Shown here: piece by piece, positions 52,931-61,194 of the stretch
Layout: the number at the start of each line of letters is the position of its first letter
Position numbering within the stretch: position 1 is the stretch's first letter
DNA from: CAYMPH01 sp964392365
GTDB lineage: Bacteria; Spirochaetota; UBA4802; UBA5550
Direction of reading: 5' to 3'
DNA length: 64,000 nt
Assembly: GCA_964392365.1 (NCBI GenBank)
Contig: CAYMPH010000018.1
Location: forward strand, 1-64,000
Made by a program: the position numbers and the translations under genes
The notes under the pieces: generated by a model
Seen by the model: only the letters and a program-made list of their open reading frames with translations
Databases searched by the model: none
What the model was told of the DNA's origin: nothing

Positions 52931-53323
52931 GTGAGTATTGAAGTTGAAATTATAAAAGTTACAGCTGTTTCGATTGATGTAATAGATTATGATATTCTGA
53001 TCTTCAAAATTAATCCGGAAAAAAGAATCAATTCCGACAACTCAAATGAGCTGTGGATTCTTCTTAATACGCTTATTGACGCCGGAGTTAAAAAGATTCT
53101 TGTTGATTTAAAGTACGTGGAATATGTAGACAGTTCAGGTATCGGTATTTTTATTAATGCGACAAAAAAAATACGGAAGAAGCAGGGGGATCTGGTTCTC
53201 GCCAATACCTCCAAGGAAATAAAGGAAATTTTTAAAGTAATCAATCTCCAGAATTTTATTAAAATATATAATACTGATGCGGAAGCATCTAATTATTTCA
53301 GGCTTTCTTTCCCTTCTGAATAA
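52931..53323 (+). CDS. STAS-domain anti-sigma factor antagonist
   Basis: 130 residues, canonical STAS: LVDLKYVEYVDSSGIGIFINATKKIRKKQG, with the phosphorylatable Ser in D67-S68-S69-G70 (S68 by position). Starts at GTG, set by AGGAG at 52921-52925. Substrate of an RsbW-like kinase and the SpoIIE phosphatases of this cluster. 158 bp after the phosphatase gene, so it may have its own promoter. Confidence 0.92.
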   Translation: MSIEVEIIKVTAVSIDVIDYDILIFKINPEKRINSDNSNELWILLNTLIDAGVKKILVDLKYVEYVDSSGIGIFINATKKIRKKQGDLVLANTSKEIKEIFKVINLQNFIKIYNTDAEASNYFRLSFPSE

Positions 53324-53392
53324 ACCGCAGTATTTAATTTCTTTTATAAATATATAGATAATATTAAAATCATAAAAGGTGATAATCTGGAA

Positions 53393-53632
53393 TTGCTTGA
53401 ACTGATATTTGGACTTTTTTTCGGATTTATTGAAATATTAGATTTTATTCTTACAGTCATCGATGCAGTTAGCTGGATAAAAAGCAGAAGCAACAGAAAA
53501 GAAATAAAAAATGCAAGAATAAACAAACTGTCTATCCCTAAAAGAAATTTATGGAATAGAATCTTTCTTGTTCTGACTCCAATTGTAATCATTCTCAGTC
53601 TGCTTATAATATGGAAGTATTTTGTTTTATAG
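53393..53632 (+). CDS. Small two-helix membrane protein (79 aa)
   Basis: Starts at TTG, with AAGGTGAT (53377-53384) about 8 nt upstream. Two hydrophobic segments (residues 1-27 and 55-77) separated by a basic hydrophilic loop (KSRSNRKEIKNARINKLSIPKR). No family recognised. Its end overlaps the convergent recQ stop by 6 bp. Sequence character and ribosome site make it plausible but unproven. Confidence 0.5.
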   Translation: MLELIFGLFFGFIEILDFILTVIDAVSWIKSRSNRKEIKNARINKLSIPKRNLWNRIFLVLTPIVIILSLLIIWKYFVL

Positions 53633-55456
53633 CTGGAATTTATTTTTTTCTTCTATATTATTTAATGAGCAGTATTCTCTGATTAAGCCCGTAAATATGC
53701 TGCCATAGCGTTCATATTTATTTAAGCCTACGCCGTAGATGTTCATCATTGCAGATTTCTGCTGAGGGAAATACGCTGACATCTCTATCAGTGTTTTATC
53801 AGAAAATATGATATATGGCGGGATGTTTTCCTGGTCTGCGAGTTCCTTCCTTTTTTTACGCAGGATATTAAACAATTCCGTATCGTGATCCTGATTTATT
53901 CTTTCCGGGGCTTTATCTGTTTTTTTAATATCATCCATAACAGGCGCTTGAATTTTTTCTGTTCCTTTCATTATGCTGTATCCGCGCTGAGTGATTTTTA
54001 ATATTCCGAAGTTATCAGCGTCCTGTATGAGTGCACCTTCTCTTATAAACTGCCGTGCTAGATGCTGCCAGTATTTTTTTGAATAGTCTTTTGATATGCC
54101 CCAGGTCGGAAGTTTGTGATGCCCGAAGTCTATAACTTTTTTTGATTCTGAACCTCTAAGTATATCTATAACATGGCTCATGCCGAATCTTTCATCAGTT
54201 CTTTTGACGCACGAAAGGAACATCTGGGCCTTAACTGAAACATCTTCCATCGGCACAGCACTGCCGGTGCAGTTGTCGCAGGCCCCGCAGTTTTTTATGC
54301 TGTAATCCTCGCCGAAATATTTTATCAGAGGGATACGCCTGCATGAATTTGATTCAGCATAATCGATAAGCCTTGCCAGGTGATGGTTTGCTATTTTCTT
54401 TTCGTTTTCATTTTCTTTCTGGTCGATGAAATATTTAATTTTCCGTATGTCGGAATAACTGTATAGCAAAAGGCAATTTGCCGGAAGACCATCACGTCCG
54501 GCTCTTCCAGTTTCCTGATAATATGATTCAATGCTTTTCGGCAGGTCATGATGAATGACAAATCTTACATTAGTTTTATGTATTCCCATGCCGAATGCAA
54601 TGGTTGCAACGACAATCTGCACCTCATCCTTGATGAATAATTCCTGGTTGCTCTTCCGCTCTTCGTCTGAGAGTCCTGCGTGATATGGTCTGACTGAATA
54701 TCCGAGTTCCTGGAGCTTTTCTGAAAGAGTGTCTACCTGATTCCTCGAAAAACAATAAATTATTCCGGACTGTGAAGGAAATTTATTTAAGAAGTCAAGT
54801 GTCTGCTGCATGGAATTCTGCTTGGGAATAACCTGGAAAAAAAGATTCTCCCTGTTGAAGCTTGCTATGAAACTGTTTGAATCGTTCATATCAAGATTTT
54901 TCAGGATGTCTTTTCTCACCCTCTCAGTTGCAGTTGCAGTAAGAGCTACGCAAACCGCTGTTGGGATTTTTTTTCTGAATTTTATAATCTGCCTGTATTC
55001 CGGACGGAAATCGTGTCCCCATTCAGAAATACAGTGAGCCTCATCTATCGCAATGCAGTCAACCTGTAATGAAAAAAGCATCTCGGATATGTCAGGTTTA
55101 ACGAGTGTTTCAGGTGCAACATATAGAAGCTTTACTTTGTTATTACGGACAAGGTTTTTGTTTTCATGATATTCCTCGAGATCAAGAGAACTGTTAAGCA
55201 TTACTGCCGGTATATTGAGAAGCTTCAGCTGGTCTATCTGGTCCTTCATGAGCGATATAAGCGGTGACACTACTATAGTCAGCCCGTTGAACAGCATAGC
55301 CGGAATCTGGTAGCAGATTGATTTTCCGCCGCCGGTCGGCATTAAAACCAGTGTATCTTTTTTATCAAGAACTGATTTAATTATTTCTTCCTGAAGTGAT
55401 TTGAATTCATCATATCCGAAAGTTTCTTTTAATATTTTATTAGCGCGGTTTATCAT
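53627..55456 (-). CDS. recQ: ATP-dependent DNA helicase RecQ
   Basis: 609 residues: superfamily 2 helicase with P-loop TGGGKSICYQIPA (41-53), DEAH box DEAHCISEWGHDFRP, motif VI ETGRAGRDGLPAN, a RecQ zinc-binding cluster (four cysteines in CRRIPLIKYF...CGACDNC), winged-helix RQC and a C-terminal HRDC domain (about 515-595). Unwinds recombination and stalled-fork intermediates 3' to 5'. Normal length. It sits opposite to the signalling cluster and interrupts it between the small membrane protein and the third membrane phosphatase. Confidence 0.97.
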   Translation of the reverse strand: MINRANKILKETFGYDEFKSLQEEIIKSVLDKKDTLVLMPTGGGKSICYQIPAMLFNGLTIVVSPLISLMKDQIDQLKLLNIPAVMLNSSLDLEEYHENKNLVRNNKVKLLYVAPETLVKPDISEMLFSLQVDCIAIDEAHCISEWGHDFRPEYRQIIKFRKKIPTAVCVALTATATERVRKDILKNLDMNDSNSFIASFNRENLFFQVIPKQNSMQQTLDFLNKFPSQSGIIYCFSRNQVDTLSEKLQELGYSVRPYHAGLSDEERKSNQELFIKDEVQIVVATIAFGMGIHKTNVRFVIHHDLPKSIESYYQETGRAGRDGLPANCLLLYSYSDIRKIKYFIDQKENENEKKIANHHLARLIDYAESNSCRRIPLIKYFGEDYSIKNCGACDNCTGSAVPMEDVSVKAQMFLSCVKRTDERFGMSHVIDILRGSESKKVIDFGHHKLPTWGISKDYSKKYWQHLARQFIREGALIQDADNFGILKITQRGYSIMKGTEKIQAPVMDDIKKTDKAPERINQDHDTELFNILRKKRKELADQENIPPYIIFSDKTLIEMSAYFPQQKSAMMNIYGVGLNKYERYGSIFTGLIREYCSLNNIEEKNKFQL

Positions 55457-55609
55457 ATTATTTTTTAATCTATTAAATCCCTTTATTATTAATACGAATA
55501 TGATTCAATTATTGTAAATTATTTAAATAAAAAAATTCATGAATGAATAATGCAAATCAATTTTTTAATTGCCTTTTGGATTCTTTGTGGGAATAATATT
55601 TCTTTAGGA

Positions 55610-55752
55610 CAAGCCCCCCATCCCCCAGAGGGGCGGAAGAAATATTATAAATAATCACTTCTTTAATAATTTGAATTTTATTATTTTTGTAATGTTAGCC
55701 ATATTATTTATAACATTTTAATCTCGCCCCTTTTGGGGGACGGGGGGAGATT
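55610..55752. repeat. Inverted pair of GC-rich intergenic repeats
   Basis: In the 391-bp gap 55457-55847. Left copy at about 55613-55636 reads GCCCCCCATCCCCCAGAGG then GGCGG; right copy at about 55722-55750 is its imperfect reverse complement, beginning TCGCCCCTTTTGGGGGACGG. Each arm is itself partly self-complementary. The word CCCCCCGTCCCCCA...GGGGC is a common dispersed motif in many genomes; here two copies face each other over about 85 bp of AT-rich DNA. The rest of the gap is AT-rich and empty. Confidence 0.6.
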
Positions 55753-55847
55753 ATTGAATTAGAATCATTTTCAAAAATATCCGGAATAAACCTGATATTA
55801 ATAAAATTAAACTTGATTATTTTAAAATATGAAATAATTATAATAAA

Positions 55848-57284
55848 ATGAAAACAGAATATTTAAAATATAATTCCGGCACTGGTTTTTCGATGAAATT
55901 CTCCAGAGAGCTTGAATCCGATTTTGAGGATTTTTATTTTGAAAAATCAATCCGTACAACAAGAATAGCGCTTATTCTCGGTGCTGTTCTATATTCGCTT
56001 TTTGCCTTTCTTGATATAGTAATCGCTCCTATTGAAATTCATAAAATATGGATTATACGTTTTCTGGTGGTGGTTCCACTGCTTATTCTTTTATTTGCAG
56101 CAAGTTTTTTAAATGCTTTCAGAAAATATATGCAGCCTTTAACAGCATTGGTTTCCATGGCTGCAGGACTCGGGATTCTGGCAATAATATCTATTGCTTC
56201 TGAAGCGGAAGGAAAGTTCTATTATTATGCAGGATTAATTCTTGTTATTATGTGGACTTATACCCTGGTTCGACTCCGTTTTATTTATGCAACCGCTGTG
56301 TGCTGGATTCTGGTTATTATTTATGAATTGATCAATTTATTTTATTTTCAGATGTTTGATTCCGGTGAAACCCGCAAGATTTTTTTTAACAATAATTTCT
56401 TTTTTATTTCATCAAATATTATAGGGATGTTTGCAGGATATCTGCTGGAGCTGTATACAAGAAATGATTTCCTCTATAAAATTAAACTTTCTGAAAAGCA
56501 GGAAGAGCTCCAGATAGATCGTGATGAATTAAAAGCCAATAATGAGCGATTTCAGAGCGATCTGGAAATGGCAAGATCCCTTCAGGAATATCTGCTCCCA
56601 ATGAAAAGCCCTTATCCTTTCATTAATTTTCTTTATAAACCAATGGAAGAGGTCGGCGGTGATTTATATGATTTTATTACATTTAATGACGGGGAAAGGA
56701 TCGGGCTTTTCATAAGCGATGTATCAGGTCATGGAGTCCCTTCAGCTTTTATTACTGCAATGATAATTACAGCAATACATGACCTGGATGAAATAAAACA
56801 TAATCCTGCTGAATTTCTTCTCAGGCTCAATGAATCGCTTAATAATCTGATCGAAGAACATTATGCCACTGCATTTTACGGAATCTATAATCTCAAAGAG
56901 AAGAGTCTATTATATTCAAATGCAGGACACCCGCCACCAATTCTTATTTCAAAAGGAGTAATAACATTAATTGAAGGCGGAAAGAGCAAGCCGCTTGGGA
57001 TTTTTGATTCTGAAACACTGAAGAAAATGAATGCACATTACACCAGCGCTGAAATAAAATTTCAACCAGGTGGCAGGATTCTTATTTACACAGACGGTAT
57101 GATTGATGCAAAGAATGTTTCCAGCCGCGAGAGATATTCCAGTGTATTAACAGATAGAATTATTGAATTTTCAGGTTACGCATCTGATGAGTTTCTCAAT
57201 GTTTTATTCAACGATATGATTTCCTTCTGCGGAAATGATAAACTTGATGATGATATATGCATGATCTGTCTTGATCTAAAGTAA
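55848..57284 (+). CDS. Membrane-anchored SpoIIE/PP2C phosphatase, paralogue of the one at 47546
   Basis: 478 residues, almost the same length and layout as the phosphatase at 47546-48988. Membrane domain 30-215 with FYYYAGLILVIMWTYTLVRLR and FFNNNFFFISSNIIGMFAGY, coiled coil about 215-250, then SpoIIE: MEEVGGDLYDF, SDVSGHGVPSAFITAM, YSNAGHPPPILI, IYTDGMIDAKN, DDDICMICLDL. A tandem-like duplication is likely, separated from its relatives by recQ, and it probably acts on the same STAS partners. Own promoter expected in the repeat-bearing gap upstream. No strong ribosome site was seen. Confidence 0.9.
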   Translation: MKTEYLKYNSGTGFSMKFSRELESDFEDFYFEKSIRTTRIALILGAVLYSLFAFLDIVIAPIEIHKIWIIRFLVVVPLLILLFAASFLNAFRKYMQPLTALVSMAAGLGILAIISIASEAEGKFYYYAGLILVIMWTYTLVRLRFIYATAVCWILVIIYELINLFYFQMFDSGETRKIFFNNNFFFISSNIIGMFAGYLLELYTRNDFLYKIKLSEKQEELQIDRDELKANNERFQSDLEMARSLQEYLLPMKSPYPFINFLYKPMEEVGGDLYDFITFNDGERIGLFISDVSGHGVPSAFITAMIITAIHDLDEIKHNPAEFLLRLNESLNNLIEEHYATAFYGIYNLKEKSLLYSNAGHPPPILISKGVITLIEGGKSKPLGIFDSETLKKMNAHYTSAEIKFQPGGRILIYTDGMIDAKNVSSRERYSSVLTDRIIEFSGYASDEFLNVLFNDMISFCGNDKLDDDICMICLDLK

Positions 57285-57560
57285 TTTGATAAAAAATAGA
57301 GTTGACATAATTATTTAATGTAAAAAATTCAGAAATATTTTGAAACTGATTCAATATCAGAAACAAAAGTTAAATATTTAAAATATCAGGTGTTAAATGT
57401 GAATATTTTTTTCTTGTTAGCTGCTTTAATTATACATCCGGCTTCTATCGAGATTTTAATTCCATAAAAAAAATTATTTTTAGATGATGTCCCATTGTTT
57501 AATAAAATCATATTGATTAAATATGATTTTGTAATATATAATATTAACGGAGGCCTTTAA

Positions 57561-58175
57561 ATGCTTAAAAAATTTAAAATCTTTTTTATTCTGCTATTGC
57601 CTTTAGCACTTATTTCCTGTGGTGGTCTTTCTCTGGTTAGGGATGAACTTCCGCCGGAATATATTAAAACAGATTATAAAGAAAATACATTGCAGTGTAT
57701 TGAATTTTCAAAAGATATGTTAAAATATCAGATTGATCAGTCCAGGCTGTCTATAAAAGAAGATACAGATATGTCGGATGCAGAAAAAAAAGTTTTTTTA
57801 GAAAGAATTAAAGGATTTGAGAAATATGAAGAAAATCGTTTTTACGGTGCAGTTTTAGGAAACTGGAATGCATACATGGGCAGTAGAAAAGAAGAGCCTT
57901 TATTGAGGAGCATGCTTAATATAAAATTTTCAATTGTAACTGCAAATAACACACCTCTTATAGAAGATATTCTGCAGTTTAATCAGAAAATGGTTGTTAC
58001 ATCAAGAGGACAATATGGCGGTTATTCCACGAGCATTATGTATTACTATTACTGGTATATTAAAACTAAATTACCTGTAAATGCAAAAAATTTCAAGGAT
58101 GCAGATAAACCCGTTAATCTTATTGTCACATATCCAAACGGGAAAACACAAGTCTATTCGATTTTGAAAAAATAA
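57561..58175 (+). CDS. Lipoprotein of unknown function, paralogue A
   Basis: 204 residues. Lipoprotein signal with lipobox LISC, lipidated C20. The mature part has an N-terminal LVRDELPPEYIKTDYKENTL, a charged helix, and ends VNLIVTYPNGKTQVYSILKK. No family recognised. GGAGG-type site (ACGGAGGCC) before the ATG. It shares order of elements and the C-terminal V-x-LIVT-(Y/F)PNG ending with the next gene, so the two are tandem paralogues. Confidence 0.72.
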   Translation: MLKKFKIFFILLLPLALISCGGLSLVRDELPPEYIKTDYKENTLQCIEFSKDMLKYQIDQSRLSIKEDTDMSDAEKKVFLERIKGFEKYEENRFYGAVLGNWNAYMGSRKEEPLLRSMLNIKFSIVTANNTPLIEDILQFNQKMVVTSRGQYGGYSTSIMYYYYWYIKTKLPVNAKNFKDADKPVNLIVTYPNGKTQVYSILKK

Positions 58176-58191
58176 TTTGAGGATATATTTC

Positions 58192-58785
58192 ATGGTAAAA
58201 AAAATTATATTTATATTTTTCACAGCTTTATTTTTTACGGGATGCAGCGCATCAAGAGATTTGAAAGTAGTCAGGGATGATGTTCAAAGTAAATATTTAA
58301 AAGAAAAATTTTATTATGAAAATAATTCTAATTCAACTCAATTCCTGATGTTTCAGATGGATAAAAAATATTTAGAAGGAAACAGACCTGTTGCAAGAAG
58401 AATTGTTCTTGAGAATCATAAAATATCTGAAGATGAACAGGTGAATTTAATAAAAAAACTTGAATCATTCCAGCATGAGGATGACAGGTATTTCTGTTTT
58501 GAAATTAATTTACTTGAGCCGCTTTTAAAGGAAGATCAGAATTTCAGATTTTTAATTAAAGATGCAAAAAACAATAATTACATTCAGGATATTTATAAAT
58601 TTAATTATAAATTCGGGAATATCAACTATTGGGGATTTTCCTGGCCTGGTTATAATTATACATGGATGATAAAAACAACCATACCAATGGCAAAGAAAAG
58701 TTTTGAATTGGAAAATAAACCTGTTGAATTGATTGTTACTTTTCCTAACGGCAGCGAAAGACATTATTTAATTCTTGAAAAATAG
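58192..58785 (+). CDS. Lipoprotein of unknown function, paralogue B
   Basis: 197 residues from ATG 58192; an upstream in-frame TTG at 58177 is less likely, since the GAGG at 58178-58181 serves the ATG and MVKKIIFIFF is a normal signal peptide start. Lipobox FTGC, lipidated C18. Mature start LKVVRDDVQSKYLKEKF parallels paralogue A's LVRDELPPEYIKTDY, and both end with a WMIKTTIP/WYIKTKLP strand followed by PVELIVTFPNG / PVNLIVTYPNG. Probable outer-membrane or periplasmic lipoprotein, function unknown. Confidence 0.72.
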   Translation: MVKKIIFIFFTALFFTGCSASRDLKVVRDDVQSKYLKEKFYYENNSNSTQFLMFQMDKKYLEGNRPVARRIVLENHKISEDEQVNLIKKLESFQHEDDRYFCFEINLLEPLLKEDQNFRFLIKDAKNNNYIQDIYKFNYKFGNINYWGFSWPGYNYTWMIKTTIPMAKKSFELENKPVELIVTFPNGSERHYLILEK

Positions 58786-58802
58786 ATTTTAATCTATCCC
58801 CC

Positions 58803-58831
58803 GCCCCTTTTCCTTTTTAAGGTCAAGGGGC
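58803..58831. repeat. Hairpin after the lipoprotein pair
   Basis: Arms GCCCCTT (58803-58809) and AAGGGGC (58825-58831) with inner CCTT/AAGG pairing. It resembles half of the repeat at 55722-55750 (CGCCCCTTTT...GGGG). It lacks a T-run directly after the stem, so it is either a weak terminator or a relic of that repeat. Confidence 0.45.
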
Positions 58832-58915
58832 ATAAGTATAACTTTTTTAATTATAATTATTTAATTGCACAGATGAAATTTACAAAATTGTAAATAATGT
58901 TATGAGGTTCCTTAT

Positions 58916-60745
58916 ATGACACCAATAATGTTTTTGAGTCTAATTGCTCTCATTCTTATAATAGCTGCATTCATCATATGGTCATTCCTTGGCATTGTTA
59001 TAATTCCTGAAGACAGGGTTGGTCTTGTAACAAAAAAATTCGCGATGCGTTCTCTCCCTGACGGGAAAATTATTGCTGTAAATAAAGAAGCAGGTTATCA
59101 GGCTGATACACTTTCGCCTGGAATACATTTATGGAAATTCTGGTTTCAGTATGAGGTTACCAAGGTAAGATTTACTATCGTGCCTCCGGGATCTATCGGA
59201 TTGCTGATTGCCCGTGATGGTGTTGAAATTCCGGTAGGGCGCATTTTAGGCAGAAAAATTCCATGCGATAATTTTCAGAGTGCCAGAGATTTTTTAATAA
59301 ATGGCGGGCAGAAGGGAAGGCAGACAGCTTATATAACTGCCGGTTCTTACCGGATAAACACTAATCTTTTTGAAATTAACATAGAGCCGATGGTTAAAAT
59401 CAAGGATAACATGGTTGGTATAATAACAGCTTTTGACGGGGAGCCTCTGACAAGCGGTCAGATAGCCGGCGAAATGGTTGAAGGTCATAATAACTTTCAG
59501 GATGCAGATGCATTTCTGATAAATTCAGGAAAGAGGGGACTTCAACAGCAGGTGGTTCTTGCAGGAAATTATAATATAAATCCGTGGTTTGTAGGCGTTG
59601 AGGAAAAACCTATGACAGATATAGCAATAGGTCATGTTGGTGTTGTTGTATCGTTTGCCGGAAATGAAGGAAGTGATTTAACAGGTGATGCTTTCAAACA
59701 CGGTAATATTGTTGCAAAGGGAAGTAAGGGCGTATGGGTCACTCCTTATGATCCGGGAAAATATCCTCTGAATACATATATCATGAAAATAGAGTCAGTG
59801 CCCACAACGAATATTGTACTTAACTGGGCTACCGGAAGAAATGAATCTCACAAGCTTGATGAAAAGCTTTCAACAATATCTGTTATATCGCGTGATGGTT
59901 TTAAATTTTCTGTAGATGTTTCGCAGATAATTCATATACCCTCGAAGGAAGCTCCGCAGGTTATTGCCCGTTTCGGCAGCATGCAGAATCTTGTGTCGCA
60001 GGTTCTTGAGCCTATGATTGCAAACTACTTTAGAAATTCAGCTCAGACCCGTGAGGTAATTGATTTTCTAGCTGAAAGGGAAATGATCCAGGCTGAATCA
60101 AAAAAATATATATCAGATATATTAAAGGAGTATAATGTAATCGGTGTTGATACTCTCATTGGAGATATTGTGCCTCCTGCAGATCTAATGAAAACTCTTA
60201 CGGATAAAAAAATAGCTGAAAAGCAGAAAGATGCTTACAAGACCCAGATGGAAGCACAAACAGTGCGGCAGGAGCTTGAGAAACAGACAGCAATTGCAAA
60301 TATGCAGTCAAGAGTTGTTGAAGCAGAACGGGGCGTTGAGATTGCAGAGAAGAATGCCAATTCGCAGGTTAAGAAAGCTGAGGGAGAGTCAAAAGCAATT
60401 GAGCTTATTGCAGGTGCGAATGCCAGACAGATCGAACTTCTTGGCGAAGCAGAGGCGAAAAAAATATCAGCCATAGGCGAATCGAATGCTGAAGCGTATA
60501 AATTAGCTGTCAGCGCAATGGGTGCGAATGGATTTACTTACATGAAAATAATGGAATCTATAGGAAATAATAAAGTTAAAATTGTTCCTGAAATTCTGAT
60601 CAGCGGCTCATCTTCTGAAGGCGGATCCGATAATATAGGCGCTCTGGTCGGGCTTGAAGTATTAAAAAAAGTTAAAGAAAACTTCACAGATTCAAAAAAC
60701 AGGGAATACGGATCGAATCCTGATATTGAAAATAAGAATGTTTAA
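58916..60745 (+). CDS. SPFH/band-7 (flotillin-like) membrane protein
   Basis: 609 residues. One N-terminal transmembrane helix (3-27, FLSLIALILIIAAFIIWSFLG), then a band-7/SPFH region (about 30-430), which here includes two related segments with the pattern GRILGRK-x-CDNFQSARDFL / GEMVEGHNNFQDADAFL, and a C-terminal coiled coil rich in A, E, K and Q (about 425-545). Typical of flotillin-like proteins that scaffold membrane microdomains. AGGTTCC before the ATG. Monocistronic by context. Confidence 0.88.
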   Translation: MTPIMFLSLIALILIIAAFIIWSFLGIVIIPEDRVGLVTKKFAMRSLPDGKIIAVNKEAGYQADTLSPGIHLWKFWFQYEVTKVRFTIVPPGSIGLLIARDGVEIPVGRILGRKIPCDNFQSARDFLINGGQKGRQTAYITAGSYRINTNLFEINIEPMVKIKDNMVGIITAFDGEPLTSGQIAGEMVEGHNNFQDADAFLINSGKRGLQQQVVLAGNYNINPWFVGVEEKPMTDIAIGHVGVVVSFAGNEGSDLTGDAFKHGNIVAKGSKGVWVTPYDPGKYPLNTYIMKIESVPTTNIVLNWATGRNESHKLDEKLSTISVISRDGFKFSVDVSQIIHIPSKEAPQVIARFGSMQNLVSQVLEPMIANYFRNSAQTREVIDFLAEREMIQAESKKYISDILKEYNVIGVDTLIGDIVPPADLMKTLTDKKIAEKQKDAYKTQMEAQTVRQELEKQTAIANMQSRVVEAERGVEIAEKNANSQVKKAEGESKAIELIAGANARQIELLGEAEAKKISAIGESNAEAYKLAVSAMGANGFTYMKIMESIGNNKVKIVPEILISGSSSEGGSDNIGALVGLEVLKKVKENFTDSKNREYGSNPDIENKNV

Positions 60746-60940
60746 TAATAGATAATACTTTTTTGTTTTTTGCGAAGTTTTAGAAAAATAAAATATAAAT
60801 GAGCCGGTTTTTTAAAAACCGGCGGAACAGATGTTGTTTAAAATAGCTTTTAGAAATTTTTTTATAAAAATAGAAAAGTTTTTATAATGGTGGAAGGCCC
60901 TTAGCCCCGCGGCAATGAGCGGCGGGGTTTGGGGTGGATT

Positions 60941-60985
60941 CTCAAGGAGGGGCATTTTACCCGCCTTAAAATGCCCCTCCTTGAG
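60941..60985. repeat. Perfect 19-bp inverted repeat
   Basis: CTCAAGGAGGGGCATTTTA (60941-60959) and its exact reverse complement (60967-60985) enclose the 7-nt loop CCCGCCT. The arm contains AGGAGG, which as RNA would be locked in a stem. This is too long and GC-rich to be chance and suggests a small mobile or palindromic repeat. Confidence 0.75.
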
Positions 60986-61041
60986 ATTGTAATTACACAG
61001 AAAATTTCTTGTGAAAAGAAAAATCCTGTATTATGGAAGTG

Positions 61042-61075
61042 AAAGGGCTGTTATTCTTAAAACAGCCCTTTTCGC
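61042..61075 (+). terminator. Hairpin, likely terminator ahead of dnaE
   Basis: Eleven-bp stem AAAGGGCTGTT (61042-61052) / AACAGCCCTTT (61061-61071). The short TTT tail is followed by C, so efficiency as an intrinsic terminator is uncertain; it might instead act on the opposite strand. Confidence 0.55.
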
Positions 61076-61194
61076 TCCAAAATTAATTCAATTTTCTCTA
61101 AATTAATGCTTGAATTTATGTCCCATTAAAAAAGAATGATTTCAGTCAAACAGCGCATCTCAGCGCAAAATTTAAAAAAAACTTTCCGGTAAAT

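Larger units (their letters stand above)
60746..61194. other. Hairpin-rich intergenic region between the SPFH gene and dnaE
   Basis: 449 bp with no gene but a series of hairpins. A palindrome GCCGGTTTTT-T-AAAAACCGGC lies at about 60803-60823; it may end the SPFH transcript but has no T-run after it. A GC-rich CCCCGC/GCGGGG hairpin spans 60905-60927. A very strong 19-bp perfect hairpin is at 60941-60985 (listed separately), and a terminator-like AAAGGGCTGTT / AACAGCCCTTT hairpin at 61042-61071 stands about 120 bp before dnaE. Confidence 0.65.
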
